Assembly (NCBI GenBank): GCA_024640305.1
Contig: JAHEFG010000003.1
Span: 62,001-126,000, forward strand
DNA from: Gammaproteobacteria bacterium
GTDB lineage: Bacteria; Pseudomonadota; Gammaproteobacteria; Steroidobacterales; Woeseiaceae
DNA length: 64,000 bases
Direction of reading: 5' to 3'
The notes beneath the pieces are model-generated. The model saw only the letters and a program-made list of their open reading frames with translations. It ran no database searches and was not told where the DNA came from. Below, piece after piece: positions 46,015-54,983 of the stretch (its first letter is position 1; each line of letters begins with the position of its first letter). Both the position numbers and the translations under genes were made by a program.

Positions 46015-47070
46015 TTGCATAAGTCTTTTCTGCTGATTCTGTTTTTGGCACTTTTCGCCGCGCCGATTGGGGCGGTCGAGGTGGCGTCTCTCTACTCCGC
46101 GCAGGTTCCTTTTGATCAAGAGGAGGACGATCCGCGGGCGCTCGCGTACCGCGCCGCGCTCGGTGAGGTGCTAATGCGCGTCTCCGGATCCGAGTTGGGC
46201 TCTGACCCTGAAATGATCGAATTGCTGTTCCCGAACCCGGCTTTATATGTCGTGCAATTTCGCCCCGGCGAGGACGATACGCTCTGGGTTTCATTTGACG
46301 GCGATGCTATCAAACGGGTCCTGCGCCAGTCCGGGCAGACGGTATGGGGCAGCGATCGCCCGCTGACACTCATCTGGCTGGCCGTCGACTGGGGGCAGGG
46401 AGAGCGAGAGATTATCGGTGCCGACGATGCGCAACGGCGTCGCGATGAGGCGCGTTCCATAGATCGTAATCGCCTGCTCCGTGAACGAGTCCTCGAGTCA
46501 GCCGAGCGCCGTGGCTTGCCGATCGTGTTTCCGTTGCTGGATACCACAGACCTCCAAAGTGTGAGTTTCAGTGATATCTGGGGTGGTTTTGATGACGCGC
46601 TGCTGAGCGCATCCGAACGCTACGAAGCCAATTCAATCCTGGTGGGGCGTATTCGACCTGAGTCGGGTCAGCGCAATCGTTGGAGTTACTATTTTGGCGA
46701 CGAGGTTCGCACCTGGAATGGTGAGCCCGAGATTGTCGTTGGCCTGGTTGCTGACCTGCTCGGCGAGGAGTTTGCGATCAGTGGTAATGCCCCGGTCGAA
46801 ATGATCGATCTCACGGTCGCCGGCGTTGCCACGGTAGAGGCATATGGAGCCATGCAAAGGCTACTTTCCGAGGTGAACGTGATCGAGTCATTCTCGATAG
46901 TGCAGGTAGAAGGCGACAGGATCCGCTATCGTGTCAAAGTGCTGGGCGGTGCGGAGCGCCTGAGCCGGGCATTGAGATTTAATGGCCTTATCGAACAAAA
47001 TGGGTTTGACGGTAGCCGCTTTCCTCCGGACGCGTTAAATTCGTCACTGGAGTTCTTCTACAGCCCATAA
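46015..47070 (+). CDS. DUF2066 domain-containing exported protein
   Basis: A 351-residue protein with a signal peptide ([21 protein letters not shown]), so the mature part is periplasmic or lipid-associated. The DUF2066 region starts right after it ([29 protein letters not shown]). The start is a TTG at 46015, because no ATG or GTG gives a proper signal peptide. The gene order purM (divergent), DUF2066, CDP-alcohol transferase, PerM and hda is common in Gammaproteobacteria. The function is unknown. Confidence 0.84.
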   Translation: MHKSFLLILFLALFAAPIGAVEVASLYSAQVPFDQEEDDPRALAYRAALGEVLMRVSGSELGSDPEMIELLFPNPALYVVQFRPGEDDTLWVSFDGDAIKRVLRQSGQTVWGSDRPLTLIWLAVDWGQGEREIIGADDAQRRRDEARSIDRNRLLRERVLESAERRGLPIVFPLLDTTDLQSVSFSDIWGGFDDALLSASERYEANSILVGRIRPESGQRNRWSYYFGDEVRTWNGEPEIVVGLVADLLGEEFAISGNAPVEMIDLTVAGVATVEAYGAMQRLLSEVNVIESFSIVQVEGDRIRYRVKVLGGAERLSRALRFNGLIEQNGFDGSRFPPDALNSSLEFFYSP

Positions 47071-47081
47071 CAAAGAGCACT

Positions 47082-47630
47082 ATGTCCTTAAGCTGGTTAC
47101 CCAATGCAATCTCCCTGATGCGGATCGCGCTGATCCTGCCGATTCTCGTGCTGTTCGTACGAGACGAATTCGGCTGGGCGTTGGCGTTATTTATTGTCGC
47201 GGGTCTGTCAGACGGGCTCGATGGCTATCTGGCTAAAACCTATGGCTGGCAGACGCGGCTGGGCGGTTTTCTTGACCCTGCAGGTGACAAGCTGCTGGTT
47301 GCGTGGTCATTTGGAACGCTGGCATACCTTGGCCATATTCCGGTCTGGCTCGCAGTTATCGTCATTCTTCGTGACGTTGTCATTGTTGCCGGGTCGTTCA
47401 TGTATCACTACCTGGTCAGAAGGTTGGACGGCGAACCGACGCGTATTAGCAAAATCAACACGGCGCTCGAATTCACATTCCTGATTTTCGTCATCTTCAA
47501 TGCAGGTTATGGCTGGCCGGACGAGATTACGATTACTGTGGTTGGTGCGGCTGTGCTGATTACGGTGGTCATCAGTGGCTACGATTACGTGTCCAACTGG
47601 ATTCGCAGCGCACGAAGTGGGAGTGATTAA
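47082..47630 (+). CDS. CDP-alcohol phosphatidyltransferase family protein
   Basis: A 182-residue membrane enzyme with about five helices. The signature D-G-x2-D-G...G-x3-D-x3-D is present: DGLDGYLAKTYGWQTRLGGFLDPAGDK, with all four Asp kept. The family transfers a phosphatidyl group from CDP-diacylglycerol to an alcohol such as glycerol 3-phosphate. It is PgsA-like in size, but a second pgsA may exist elsewhere, so no symbol is given. Its stop overlaps the start of the next gene (TAATG). Confidence 0.88.
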   Translation: MSLSWLPNAISLMRIALILPILVLFVRDEFGWALALFIVAGLSDGLDGYLAKTYGWQTRLGGFLDPAGDKLLVAWSFGTLAYLGHIPVWLAVIVILRDVVIVAGSFMYHYLVRRLDGEPTRISKINTALEFTFLIFVIFNAGYGWPDEITITVVGAAVLITVVISGYDYVSNWIRSARSGSD

Positions 47631-48700
47631 TGACCTCAGAGCTGCGGCTTAACTGGCTCATTGCGATAGCGCTCACCGGCTGGGTGCTGTACTTGTTGGC
47701 CCCCGTGTTAACGCCGTTTGTCGCTGCCGCTTTACTTGCCTATATAGGCGATCCGCTCGCAGATCGGCTGGAACGGCTGAAAATGCCGCGCACGCTGGCT
47801 GTTGTTGCGGTGTTTGTACTTACATTCCTGGTGCTGGTGTTACTGGTCGTACTCGTAGGCCCGCTGGTTCGCACGCAGATCAGCGCGCTATTTGATGCGT
47901 TGCCAGAGATTGCGCGGCAGTTTGAACAGGTGTGGATGCCCAATATTGCAGGCTATCTCGATATCGAAGCCGGCGAAGACATAGGTGTGGGTGCATTTCT
48001 ATCACGCTACAGCGATATGGCCGGCACCTGGGGCACCAAGGTGCTCGTCTCGGTAACCAGATCGGGTGGCGCCGTGGCCGCAGCGGTTTTGAGCCTGTTT
48101 CTTGTACCTATTCTCACGTTCTACCTGTTGCGTGACTGGGACTCGATTCTCGAGCGCCTGGGCGCATTGCTGCCATCGGAGCAGCGCAATACGATTATCG
48201 GGCTTGCGAAGGAGACTGACGAGGTTCTCGGCGCATTCCTGCGAGGTCAGTTGCTGGTCATGATAGCTCTGTCCATTATTTATTCGGTCGGCCTGGGGCT
48301 GGTCGGACTGAAATTCGCCGTTGCGATTGGCGTTGTCTCCGGGCTGGTCAGTTTTGTGCCATATCTCGGCTTCGTGTTTGGCATCGCTCTGGCAGGGCTG
48401 ACAGTTGCGCTCGAGCCCAATCCGCTGTGGTTGATTGTAGGCGTCATTGCAACATTCACTATCGCCCAGCTTTTGGAAGGCTCGGTACTGACGCCAAAAC
48501 TGGTTGGCGACCGCATTGGCCTGCATCCCGTCATCATCATTTTTGCGGTGGCAGCAGGAGGGCAACTATTTGGTTTCTTTGGGATTTTGCTCGCTTTGCC
48601 TGCTGCGGCGGTACTTTCCGTTCTGGTTCGATTCGCTTATCACCGCTACCTCAAGGAGCACCCGGAGATCGACGTCGAAGAAGCTGTCGGCGAATCGTAA
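47630..48700 (+). CDS. AI-2E family transporter (PerM-like permease)
   Basis: A 356-residue membrane protein of the AI-2E/PerM family with about eight helices: pairs at 10-45 and 60-85, and a C-terminal block from about 150. Typical segments are PVLTPFVAAALLAYIGDPLADRLE, FLVPILTFYLLRDW, and GLVSFVPYLGFVFG. The family includes autoinducer-2 exporters and PerM permeases of unknown substrate. It is between the CDP-alcohol transferase and hda, the usual position of perM in related genomes. Confidence 0.9.
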   Translation: MTSELRLNWLIAIALTGWVLYLLAPVLTPFVAAALLAYIGDPLADRLERLKMPRTLAVVAVFVLTFLVLVLLVVLVGPLVRTQISALFDALPEIARQFEQVWMPNIAGYLDIEAGEDIGVGAFLSRYSDMAGTWGTKVLVSVTRSGGAVAAAVLSLFLVPILTFYLLRDWDSILERLGALLPSEQRNTIIGLAKETDEVLGAFLRGQLLVMIALSIIYSVGLGLVGLKFAVAIGVVSGLVSFVPYLGFVFGIALAGLTVALEPNPLWLIVGVIATFTIAQLLEGSVLTPKLVGDRIGLHPVIIIFAVAAGGQLFGFFGILLALPAAAVLSVLVRFAYHRYLKEHPEIDVEEAVGES

Positions 48701-48715
48701 ATCGGGAAATCTATT

Positions 48716-49393
48716 GTGAGTCAACTGGCTTTGCCACTGCGTCTTGCCGATCACGCGGTATTTGGCAGTTTTCTAAGTTCCGGCAACGAGGCGCTGGTTG
48801 CCACGCTTGTCGATCTTGCCGATGGTGGCAATCAGGGCTGTTGGTTGTGGGGCGCCGAGGCAGCCGGAAAGACGCACCTGCTGCAGGCGGTTTGTGATCG
48901 TGCAGGTGATCGCTCCGTCTATGTGCCGTTGGCCATGCTCGCAGACGCTGGTCCGGAGATTATCGATGGCCTGGCGAGCCGTGAACTCATATGCCTTGAC
49001 GACCTGGACGCCGTCGCCGGAGACCCGGCGTGGGAAAGTGCGCTATTCGACCTGTGCAACCAGATTCTCGATGCTGATCATTGCCTGATCGTCTCTGCCT
49101 CTATGTCGGCTCGTGCATGTCCGGTTGAGTTGCCGGATTTGCAGAGCCGGCTGGCTCGTTTGCCGGTTTTCCAGGTGCAGACGCTTGGAGATGATGAACG
49201 TGTCGCCGCTCTGCAGTTACGCGCGCGACATCGTGGTTTGGATCTGCCCGATGACACGGCGCGCTACCTGCTGAACAGGAGCCGCAGGGACATGGCAAGT
49301 CTGTATGCATTGCTGGACAAGCTGGATCTCGAAGCACTGCGAGCGCAACGACGCCTGACCATCCCGTTTGTGAAAGGCGTCCTAGAGCTCTAG
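48716..49393 (+). CDS. hda: DnaA regulatory inactivator Hda
   Basis: A 225-residue DnaA-like AAA+ protein that, bound to the DNA clamp, stimulates ATP hydrolysis by DnaA and so limits re-initiation. The N-terminal QLALPL (3-8) fits the clamp-binding motif QL(S/P)LPL, Walker A is GAEAAGKT (46-53) and Walker B is LICLDD. The GTG start has GGGAAA upstream. It is the last gene of the DUF2066-PerM group, and its stop overlaps the wrbA 3' end by 12 bases (convergent). Confidence 0.93.
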   Translation: MSQLALPLRLADHAVFGSFLSSGNEALVATLVDLADGGNQGCWLWGAEAAGKTHLLQAVCDRAGDRSVYVPLAMLADAGPEIIDGLASRELICLDDLDAVAGDPAWESALFDLCNQILDADHCLIVSASMSARACPVELPDLQSRLARLPVFQVQTLGDDERVAALQLRARHRGLDLPDDTARYLLNRSRRDMASLYALLDKLDLEALRAQRRLTIPFVKGVLEL

Positions 49394-49975
49394 TTTTTTC
49401 GCTACTTTCGCCACTCGCTGACCCAGGGCTCGAGCCAGCACGCGTTCGTCGTCCGAGAGTTCGTCGGGAGAGCGGCCCCAGCTAACGTGGCTGGCACCGT
49501 AGGGCGTGCCTCCCGTCGTCGTCGTTGACAGGGCCGCTTCCGCCCACGGAATACCGACGTACAGCATGCCATGGTGAATGAGCGGGACGGCCATGGTCAG
49601 CAAGGTGGATTCCTGGCCGCCGTGCAGGCTGGACGTTGATGTAAAGACAGCCGCTGGCTTGCCGGTGGCAGCGCCGCTGGCCCACTCGGAAACCGTGCTG
49701 TCAATGAAGTACTTCAGCGAGGCATCCATGTTGCCGAACCGGGTAGGGCTACCCATAACAAGACCGGCGCATTCGGCAAGGTCCGTCGGCGTGGCGTACG
49801 GTGGGCCGGCTTCGGGAATGTCGCTATGCACGGCTTCGCTTAGCGCAGATACCTGCGGTACGGTACGGAGCCTCGAGGCCATTCCGGCAACAGAATCGAT
49901 TCCGCGGCAGACCTCTCGGGCAAGCGCCTCGGTGGCGCCATTGCTTGAGTAATACACGACCAGGATGTCAGTCAT
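49382..49975 (-). CDS. wrbA: NAD(P)H:quinone oxidoreductase WrbA-type
   Basis: A 197-residue flavodoxin-like quinone reductase. The FMN phosphate loop is SSNGATEALA near residue 10, and the isoalloxazine-binding segments are SPTRFGNMDASLKYFID and TSTSSLHGGQEST. It starts in an ATGA overlap with arsC, with which it is often paired in Gammaproteobacteria. Confidence 0.92.
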   Translation of the reverse strand: MTDILVVYYSSNGATEALAREVCRGIDSVAGMASRLRTVPQVSALSEAVHSDIPEAGPPYATPTDLAECAGLVMGSPTRFGNMDASLKYFIDSTVSEWASGAATGKPAAVFTSTSSLHGGQESTLLTMAVPLIHHGMLYVGIPWAEAALSTTTTGGTPYGASHVSWGRSPDELSDDERVLARALGQRVAKVAKKLEL

Positions 49976-50331
49976 TTGTGGATGATCTCCAGTACTTTTT
50001 CCGGGGGGCGGCCAATAACCGCTTCGTTGGTTTTGTCATTGACAACGATCGGTCGCTCCAAAACCCTCGGGTGAGCCGCAATCCAGGCCGCGAAAGCCTC
50101 GTTATCACTGAAATCGGGAAGATCCGTCGCGTCTTTGAACTCCGCTTCGCCACGGCGCAGCAGATTGACGACCGGGACACCAAGTAGCGCAGCGAGGTGC
50201 GATATCGTTTCTGCTTCGGGCGGCGCCGCCAAATACTGCACAATTGTGGGCTCAATGCCTGATTCGACGATAATATCCAATGTTTTCCTAGACTTGGAGC
50301 AGCGCGGATTGTGATAGATGGTAATTGACAT
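49972..50331 (-). CDS. arsC: Arsenate reductase, glutaredoxin-dependent (ArsC)
   Basis: A 119-residue ArsC of the thioredoxin-fold class. The catalytic motif NPRCSKSRKTL places the active Cys at C11. The later RPIVV and KTNEAVIGRPPEK segments are typical. Many close relatives, such as YfgD, are annotated ArsC although arsenate reduction has not been shown for them, and no arsB or arsR is adjacent. It is upstream of wrbA with a four-base overlap and divergent from the DUF4398 lipoprotein. Confidence 0.87.
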   Translation of the reverse strand: MSITIYHNPRCSKSRKTLDIIVESGIEPTIVQYLAAPPEAETISHLAALLGVPVVNLLRRGEAEFKDATDLPDFSDNEAFAAWIAAHPRVLERPIVVNDKTNEAVIGRPPEKVLEIIHK

Positions 50332-50380
50332 TGTCCCCCCGTGTGGTAGTTTTTAACGGTTACAGATAACTAGAATAACA

Positions 50381-50686
50381 ATGCTTTCAAGGCGTTTGAC
50401 ACTTTTCCTCCGCAGCGCGGCACTCGCGGCCGTGCTATTGGCCGCCGGCTGCACGGCTTCTCCTCCTGTTCAGGAAATGTCGGACGCTCGACAGGCGATA
50501 ACTGCAGCTAAGGAAGCAGGTGCTGCAGAATACGCTGCCGATGAACTGAGCGCTGCCATGGAGTTTCTCAATAGCGCAGAAACCTACCTGCAGAATAATA
50601 GCTTTCTTTTTGCGCGACGTGATGCAATTGCGGCCAAGTCGAAAGCGCTGGATGCGCTCAAACGCAGCGAAGCAGATAGGGAATAG
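50381..50686 (+). CDS. DUF4398 small lipoprotein
   Basis: A 101-residue lipoprotein with the lipobox LAAGC (Cys at 25) and a helical DUF4398 domain (SDARQAITAAKEAGAAEYAADEL). The family often accompanies OmpA-like or peptidoglycan-associated proteins. It has its own start between divergent arsC and convergent lytic transglycosylase. Function unknown. Confidence 0.86.
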   Translation: MLSRRLTLFLRSAALAAVLLAAGCTASPPVQEMSDARQAITAAKEAGAAEYAADELSAAMEFLNSAETYLQNNSFLFARRDAIAAKSKALDALKRSEADRE

Positions 50687-50695
50687 CCGCTGTCG

Positions 50696-51277
50696 CTAGC
50701 TCTGGAACCACTTCTTGGTTAGCTTATCGATGACCTTGTTCGGGTATTTCCTCTTCCCCAGGCTCCCGTTGTAACGTCCGAGCGCGCGCCGTAAGTCACC
50801 TTTTTCCTTATCGATATAGAATTTCAGGATCGTGCAGCCATAGCGCAGGTTGGTCTCGAGGCGTATGAGGTTGTCGTCCGGCCGACCGATTTCATCGATC
50901 CAGAACGGCATGACCTGCATAAGCCCCAGGGCACCCGCGACGGATACCGCGTAGGTGTCAAAATTGCTTTCCACTTCGATAACAGCGAGCACGAGCTCTG
51001 GTGCTATCTCTGCTCGTGATGCTTCGTAGTGGACTCGTGTCAGAATGCGGATGCGCTCGTCCGGGTCGCCAACCTGGCTCTGCAACCGCGCAGACATGTC
51101 GGTCAGCCAGACTTCCGCATCGAAGCGATCCTGAAAACTGTCTGCATCGCTGGCGGCTTGCCTGAGGATTTCGCGAAGTTCGGGATCCGGAGCCTGCTGC
51201 GCGATCGCCAGCACTGGCAGCAGCAATGCCAGCATGGTGCTCGAAATGAATGCTCGGCGTCCGATCATAATAGACAT
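50696..51277 (-). CDS. Lytic transglycosylase, SLT domain
   Basis: A 193-residue exported protein with a signal peptide ending near AIAQQ. The SLT fold is recognised from LVLAVIEVESNFDTYAVSVAGALGLMQVMP, with the catalytic Glu in VES. It cleaves peptidoglycan glycan strands with 1,6-anhydro product. No lipobox is seen, so it should be a soluble periplasmic enzyme. It lies 18 bases after proS on the same strand and may be co-transcribed. It is a short SLT protein, about 160 residues when mature. Confidence 0.9.
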   Translation of the reverse strand: MSIMIGRRAFISSTMLALLLPVLAIAQQAPDPELREILRQAASDADSFQDRFDAEVWLTDMSARLQSQVGDPDERIRILTRVHYEASRAEIAPELVLAVIEVESNFDTYAVSVAGALGLMQVMPFWIDEIGRPDDNLIRLETNLRYGCTILKFYIDKEKGDLRRALGRYNGSLGKRKYPNKVIDKLTKKWFQS

Positions 51278-51295
51278 TCTATTCTATATAAAACA

Positions 51296-53005
51296 CTAGC
51301 TTATAACGCTTTCTTTGAGCAGATTGAGAGCAGCTTCACGCTTCAGGTTGCGCGATTCCTCATCGCTACGCTGGCGATATTCGAGCTCGCCGGCTTGCAA
51401 GCCGCGCTCCGAGATGACCAGGCGGTGCGGCACACCGATTAGTTCGGCATCGGCAAACATGACGCCAGGCCGGGTATTGCGATCATCAAATAACACATCA
51501 AGGCCGGCATTCTGCAGTTCTTCATACAGTGCTTCGGCGGCTTCACGCACGGTATCGGAGCGATGCATATTGATCGGCACCAACACGACGTCGAAAGGCG
51601 CAAGCGGTGCGGGCCAGACAATACCGTTGTCGTCATGGTTCTGTTCGATCGCCGCACCAACTATGCGTGTGATTCCGATACCGTAACAACCCATCGACAT
51701 GACGCTGTCTTTGCCTTCGCTATCCTGGACAGTGGCATTCATTGCCTGGCTGTACTTGTCACCGAGTTGAAAAATGTGCCCAACTTCTATGCCGCGCGTG
51801 ATGCTCAACGTACCGTTTCCGCCCGGCGTCGGATCCCCGCTGACAACGTTGCGGAGATCGACGGTGGCGACAGCTTCAATATCCCGGCCGATGTTCGTGC
51901 CGGTGTAATGCATATCAGATTCGTTCGCTCCGCAAACGAAATCCGCCATGTTGGCGGTCGCGTGATCATAGAAGACAGGAATGTCCAGGCCGATAGGACC
52001 GGCGAAGCCAGGTTCACAGCCAGTCACTTTGCGGACGGTTTCGGCGTCGGCCATTGTCAGCGGCGTTGCAACACCCGGGATCTTCTGTGCTTTGACGGCG
52101 TTGAGTTCGTGGTCGCCGCGCAGTGCCAATGCGACAGGTCCGTCCGTACCCTCGACAATCAGCGTTTTGAGTGTCTGCTGCGCTGTTACTGCCAGCATGT
52201 CGCAAAGTGCATCGATGCTGCGTGCAGCTGGCGTCTCGACCTTCGTGAGCTCTGCTGTCGCGGCCGCGCGCGTGCCCTCGGGCGGCAGTGTGGCCGCTGA
52301 CTCAATGTTTGCCGCGTAGTTATCATCGTCGCAGTAAGCGATGGCGTCTTCGCCCGAGTCTGCCAGCACATGAAATTCCTGCGATCTGCTGCCACCGATT
52401 TCTCCACTGTCCGCATCGACGACACGAAATATCAGTCCCAGGCGCTTGAAAATCGCGGTGTAGGCAGCGTGCATTTTCTGGTAAGAGGCCTCAAGGCCGG
52501 CTTCATCAATATCAAACGAATACGCATCTTTCATAATGAATTCGCGCGACCGCATGACGCCAAATCTCGGTCGTATTTCGTCGCGAAATTTGGTCTGAAT
52601 CTGGTAATAATTGACCGGTAGTTGCTTGTAGCTTCGCAACTCCTTGCGCGCCACATCGGTAATGACCTCCTCGTGAGTCGGTCCGAAGCAATAGTCACGC
52701 TGATGTCTGTCCTGCATCCTTAAGAGCAGCGGTCCGTACTTGTCCCAACGGCCTGACTCCTGCCAAAGCTCGGCGGGTTGCACCGCCGGCATAAGCAGCT
52801 CGAGGGCGCCGGCGCGATCCATCTCTTCACGTACTACAGCCTCAACCTTGCGCAGGACCCGCAGGCCCAGGGGCATCCAGGTGAAAAGGCCCGAAGCGAG
52901 GCGCCGGATCAACCCGGCTCTGAGCATCAGTTGGTGACTGACAATTTCCGCCTCAGCGGGCACTTCCTTGAGTGTTGTCAGCGAAAACTCCGAAAATCGC
53001 ATCAA
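51296..53005 (-). CDS. proS: Prolyl-tRNA synthetase
   Basis: A 569-residue class II synthetase of the bacterial type (E. coli 572 aa). Motif 1 is [21 protein letters not shown], motif 2 is the loop around [26 protein letters not shown], and motif 3 is [13 protein letters not shown]. The insertion domain at about 225-395, with [13 protein letters not shown], is the YbaK-like editing domain that clears Ala-tRNA(Pro). It precedes the lytic transglycosylase and diverges from the phosphatidylserine-decarboxylase-like gene with a 46-base gap. Confidence 0.97.
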   Translation of the reverse strand: MMRFSEFSLTTLKEVPAEAEIVSHQLMLRAGLIRRLASGLFTWMPLGLRVLRKVEAVVREEMDRAGALELLMPAVQPAELWQESGRWDKYGPLLLRMQDRHQRDYCFGPTHEEVITDVARKELRSYKQLPVNYYQIQTKFRDEIRPRFGVMRSREFIMKDAYSFDIDEAGLEASYQKMHAAYTAIFKRLGLIFRVVDADSGEIGGSRSQEFHVLADSGEDAIAYCDDDNYAANIESAATLPPEGTRAAATAELTKVETPAARSIDALCDMLAVTAQQTLKTLIVEGTDGPVALALRGDHELNAVKAQKIPGVATPLTMADAETVRKVTGCEPGFAGPIGLDIPVFYDHATANMADFVCGANESDMHYTGTNIGRDIEAVATVDLRNVVSGDPTPGGNGTLSITRGIEVGHIFQLGDKYSQAMNATVQDSEGKDSVMSMGCYGIGITRIVGAAIEQNHDDNGIVWPAPLAPFDVVLVPINMHRSDTVREAAEALYEELQNAGLDVLFDDRNTRPGVMFADAELIGVPHRLVISERGLQAGELEYRQRSDEESRNLKREAALNLLKESVIS

Positions 53006-53051
53006 ATATCTACCGTTGCGTAATGTAAGTCGCGGATTCTAGTGCATATCG

Positions 53052-53759
53052 GTGGTGTCTAAAACTATAGGTATTGACTCGCGGGCAAAAGCAGGGGATC
53101 GTCGCGGCTCTTTTAGATCAGCGAGACCCGCATTGGAAGGAAGACGCAATCCATTTATCGCCCGCGAAGGCGTTCCTTTCATGTTACTGGCAGCAGCGTT
53201 TCTTGGCTTCTCGCTGAAATATCTGGACGTGATTTTCGTAATTGCGGCAGCGTTGCTGTTTATCATTCTGTTGTTAATCTTTCGCGACCCGCGCCGGGTC
53301 ATTCCCGCATCGCCTCTCGGCGTCGTGAGCCCGGTCGATGGCCGGGTTATCAAGGTTGACCTCGTCGACAAGGGTGTTCTGCAAGGCGAGGCGCATCGTA
53401 TTCAAATCCGTATCAGCAGCCTGGGAACCTATACGGCTCGCGCGCCGGTAGAGGGAAAAATTAGCGATCTGCGCTCTGTTGCTGGTGACCAGGTTGTCGA
53501 CTACCGTACTAACGCGCTTTGGATCCAAACGGACGAGGGCGACGACATTGTGCTGCAGTTTCACGGCTATCGCTTTGGTTTGGCGCCGTTGTCATTCGCC
53601 CGCTATGGTGAGCGGGTCGGTCAGGGGCAGCGTTGCGCTTATCTTCGGTTGACGCGGATCGCCGAATTGCACCTGCCTATCGAGAGCAAAATCCTGGTCA
53701 AGGCGGGGGATGCAGTCGTTGCAGGCACGCAATTAATTGGCAAGTTGACCCACAGCTAA
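53052..53759 (+). CDS. Phosphatidylserine-decarboxylase-like protein without the pyruvoyl serine
   Basis: A 235-residue protein with the N-terminal part of a short type II phosphatidylserine decarboxylase: FIAREGVPF, two adjacent membrane helices at 42-58 and 59-77, FRDPRRVIP and SPVDGRVI with the conserved D96. However, the segment that in active enzymes reads (D)VHVNR.P..G is TYTARAPVEG (126-135), so the His is absent, and the maturation site normally GS followed by RVDVYLP is LT (200-201) then RIAELHLP. The pyruvoyl group therefore cannot form. It is likely a structural or regulatory homologue. The start is uncertain; the GTG at 53052 is used. It is upstream of udg-rimI-prfC. Confidence 0.72.
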   Translation: MVSKTIGIDSRAKAGDRRGSFRSARPALEGRRNPFIAREGVPFMLLAAAFLGFSLKYLDVIFVIAAALLFIILLLIFRDPRRVIPASPLGVVSPVDGRVIKVDLVDKGVLQGEAHRIQIRISSLGTYTARAPVEGKISDLRSVAGDQVVDYRTNALWIQTDEGDDIVLQFHGYRFGLAPLSFARYGERVGQGQRCAYLRLTRIAELHLPIESKILVKAGDAVVAGTQLIGKLTHS

Positions 53760-53822
53760 GTGTAATGACCCAATCGTCGTGGCAGACTATTGGTCTTCCT
53801 CTACGCCTGCAGGAAAAACGCA

Positions 53823-54503
53823 ATGGTCCAACCTGAACATCAACGACGCGCTTATCTTGAGGCGCTGGGCATTGATGTGTGGTTGCCGCGCGACCAGGCA
53901 GAGCCGCACGGGGAAGACATGCTGGACACCGATACTCAATCGGATATCCGAGTTTGGGATGATCTTCGCGCTACCGTCGCCGCCTGCACAAGCTGCGGTC
54001 TGCATACGAGCCGCACCCAGACTGTGTTCGGTATTGGTGACCCGCAAGCGGACTGGATGATTATCGGCGAAGCGCCAGGCGCGGAAGAGGATCGTCGCGG
54101 CGAGCCGTTCGTTGGTCGCGCGGGCAAGTTGCTTGACGAAATGTTGCGCGCGGTCGGTCGGAGTCGTGATCGCGTATTTATCGCAAATATCCTCAAGTGC
54201 AGACCGCCCAACAACCGCGACCCGAAAGCAGAAGAGTCGGCGGCCTGTCGAGGCTATCTGCAACGCCAGATCGAGCTCGTTAAACCAAAGATTATTCTGG
54301 CAGTAGGCCGAATTGCGGCCCAATTGCTGCTCGAGACCGATGAGCCGGTCGGGCGTCTGAGGGGTTCCCGGCATCAATTGGGCGACATTCCTCTGGTCGT
54401 TACGTACCATCCGGCCTACTTGCTGCGCAGCCCATCGCAAAAGCGCAAAGCCTGGGATGATTTGTGCCTCGCGACGCGCCTGATGCGGGAGGCAAGCGTG
54501 TGA
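53823..54503 (+). CDS. Uracil-DNA glycosylase, family 4
   Basis: A 226-residue family 4 (iron-sulfur) uracil-DNA glycosylase. The active-site motif GEAPGAEED begins at G82, the second motif is TYHPAYLLR, and four cysteines (C55, C58, C126, C142) can bind a [4Fe-4S] cluster. The KRRIH loop of UdgX is missing, so a conventional family 4 enzyme is preferred. The ATG at 53823 has AGGA at a good distance, unlike the upstream frame. It overlaps rimI by four bases (GTGA). Confidence 0.88.
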   Translation: MVQPEHQRRAYLEALGIDVWLPRDQAEPHGEDMLDTDTQSDIRVWDDLRATVAACTSCGLHTSRTQTVFGIGDPQADWMIIGEAPGAEEDRRGEPFVGRAGKLLDEMLRAVGRSRDRVFIANILKCRPPNNRDPKAEESAACRGYLQRQIELVKPKIILAVGRIAAQLLLETDEPVGRLRGSRHQLGDIPLVVTYHPAYLLRSPSQKRKAWDDLCLATRLMREASV

Positions 54504-54976
54504 TCCGACCTGTCCCGGAAGCTGTTATATCCATTCGCACAATGCGCCATGAGGATCTTGCACACGTCTCGGATATCGAACGACGTAGCTATGATTTTCC
54601 GTGGAGCCACGGTGTATTTCGCGATTGCTTGCTCGCAGGTTATCAGTGTGTGGTTCTCGATCGCGACGGTGAGGTTGCGGGCTACAGTATCTTGTCTGTG
54701 GCGGCCGGGGAGGCGCATATCCTGAACCTGTGTATCGATCCGTCGTTTCGTTCGCACGGTTACGGTGAGCGCCTGCTTGATGAAGTGTTGTTTCGTGCGA
54801 GAACTGCGTCAGTGCTTGAGATCTTTCTCGAAGTGCGACCGTCCAATGAAACAGCACTTGCGTTGTATAAGAAGAAAGGCTTCTATCATCTGTCGGATCG
54901 TCCAGCGTACTACCAGGCTCGTGAGGGTCGCGAGGACGCATGTGTTCTCGCCAAGAAGCTAACAGCCGACAACTGA
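54500..54976 (+). CDS. rimI: Ribosomal protein S18-alanine N-acetyltransferase
   Basis: A 158-residue GNAT acetyltransferase that acetylates ribosomal protein S18. The acetyl-CoA loop is [10 protein letters not shown] and the following [10 protein letters not shown] is the usual C-terminal GNAT motif; [11 protein letters not shown] is a RimI signature. The GTG at 54500 overlaps the glycosylase stop and has GGGAGG upstream. Seven bases later prfC begins; rimI near udg and prfC is a common gammaproteobacterial arrangement. Confidence 0.9.
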   Translation: MIRPVPEAVISIRTMRHEDLAHVSDIERRSYDFPWSHGVFRDCLLAGYQCVVLDRDGEVAGYSILSVAAGEAHILNLCIDPSFRSHGYGERLLDEVLFRARTASVLEIFLEVRPSNETALALYKKKGFYHLSDRPAYYQAREGREDACVLAKKLTADN

Positions 54977-54983
54977 GCTAACC

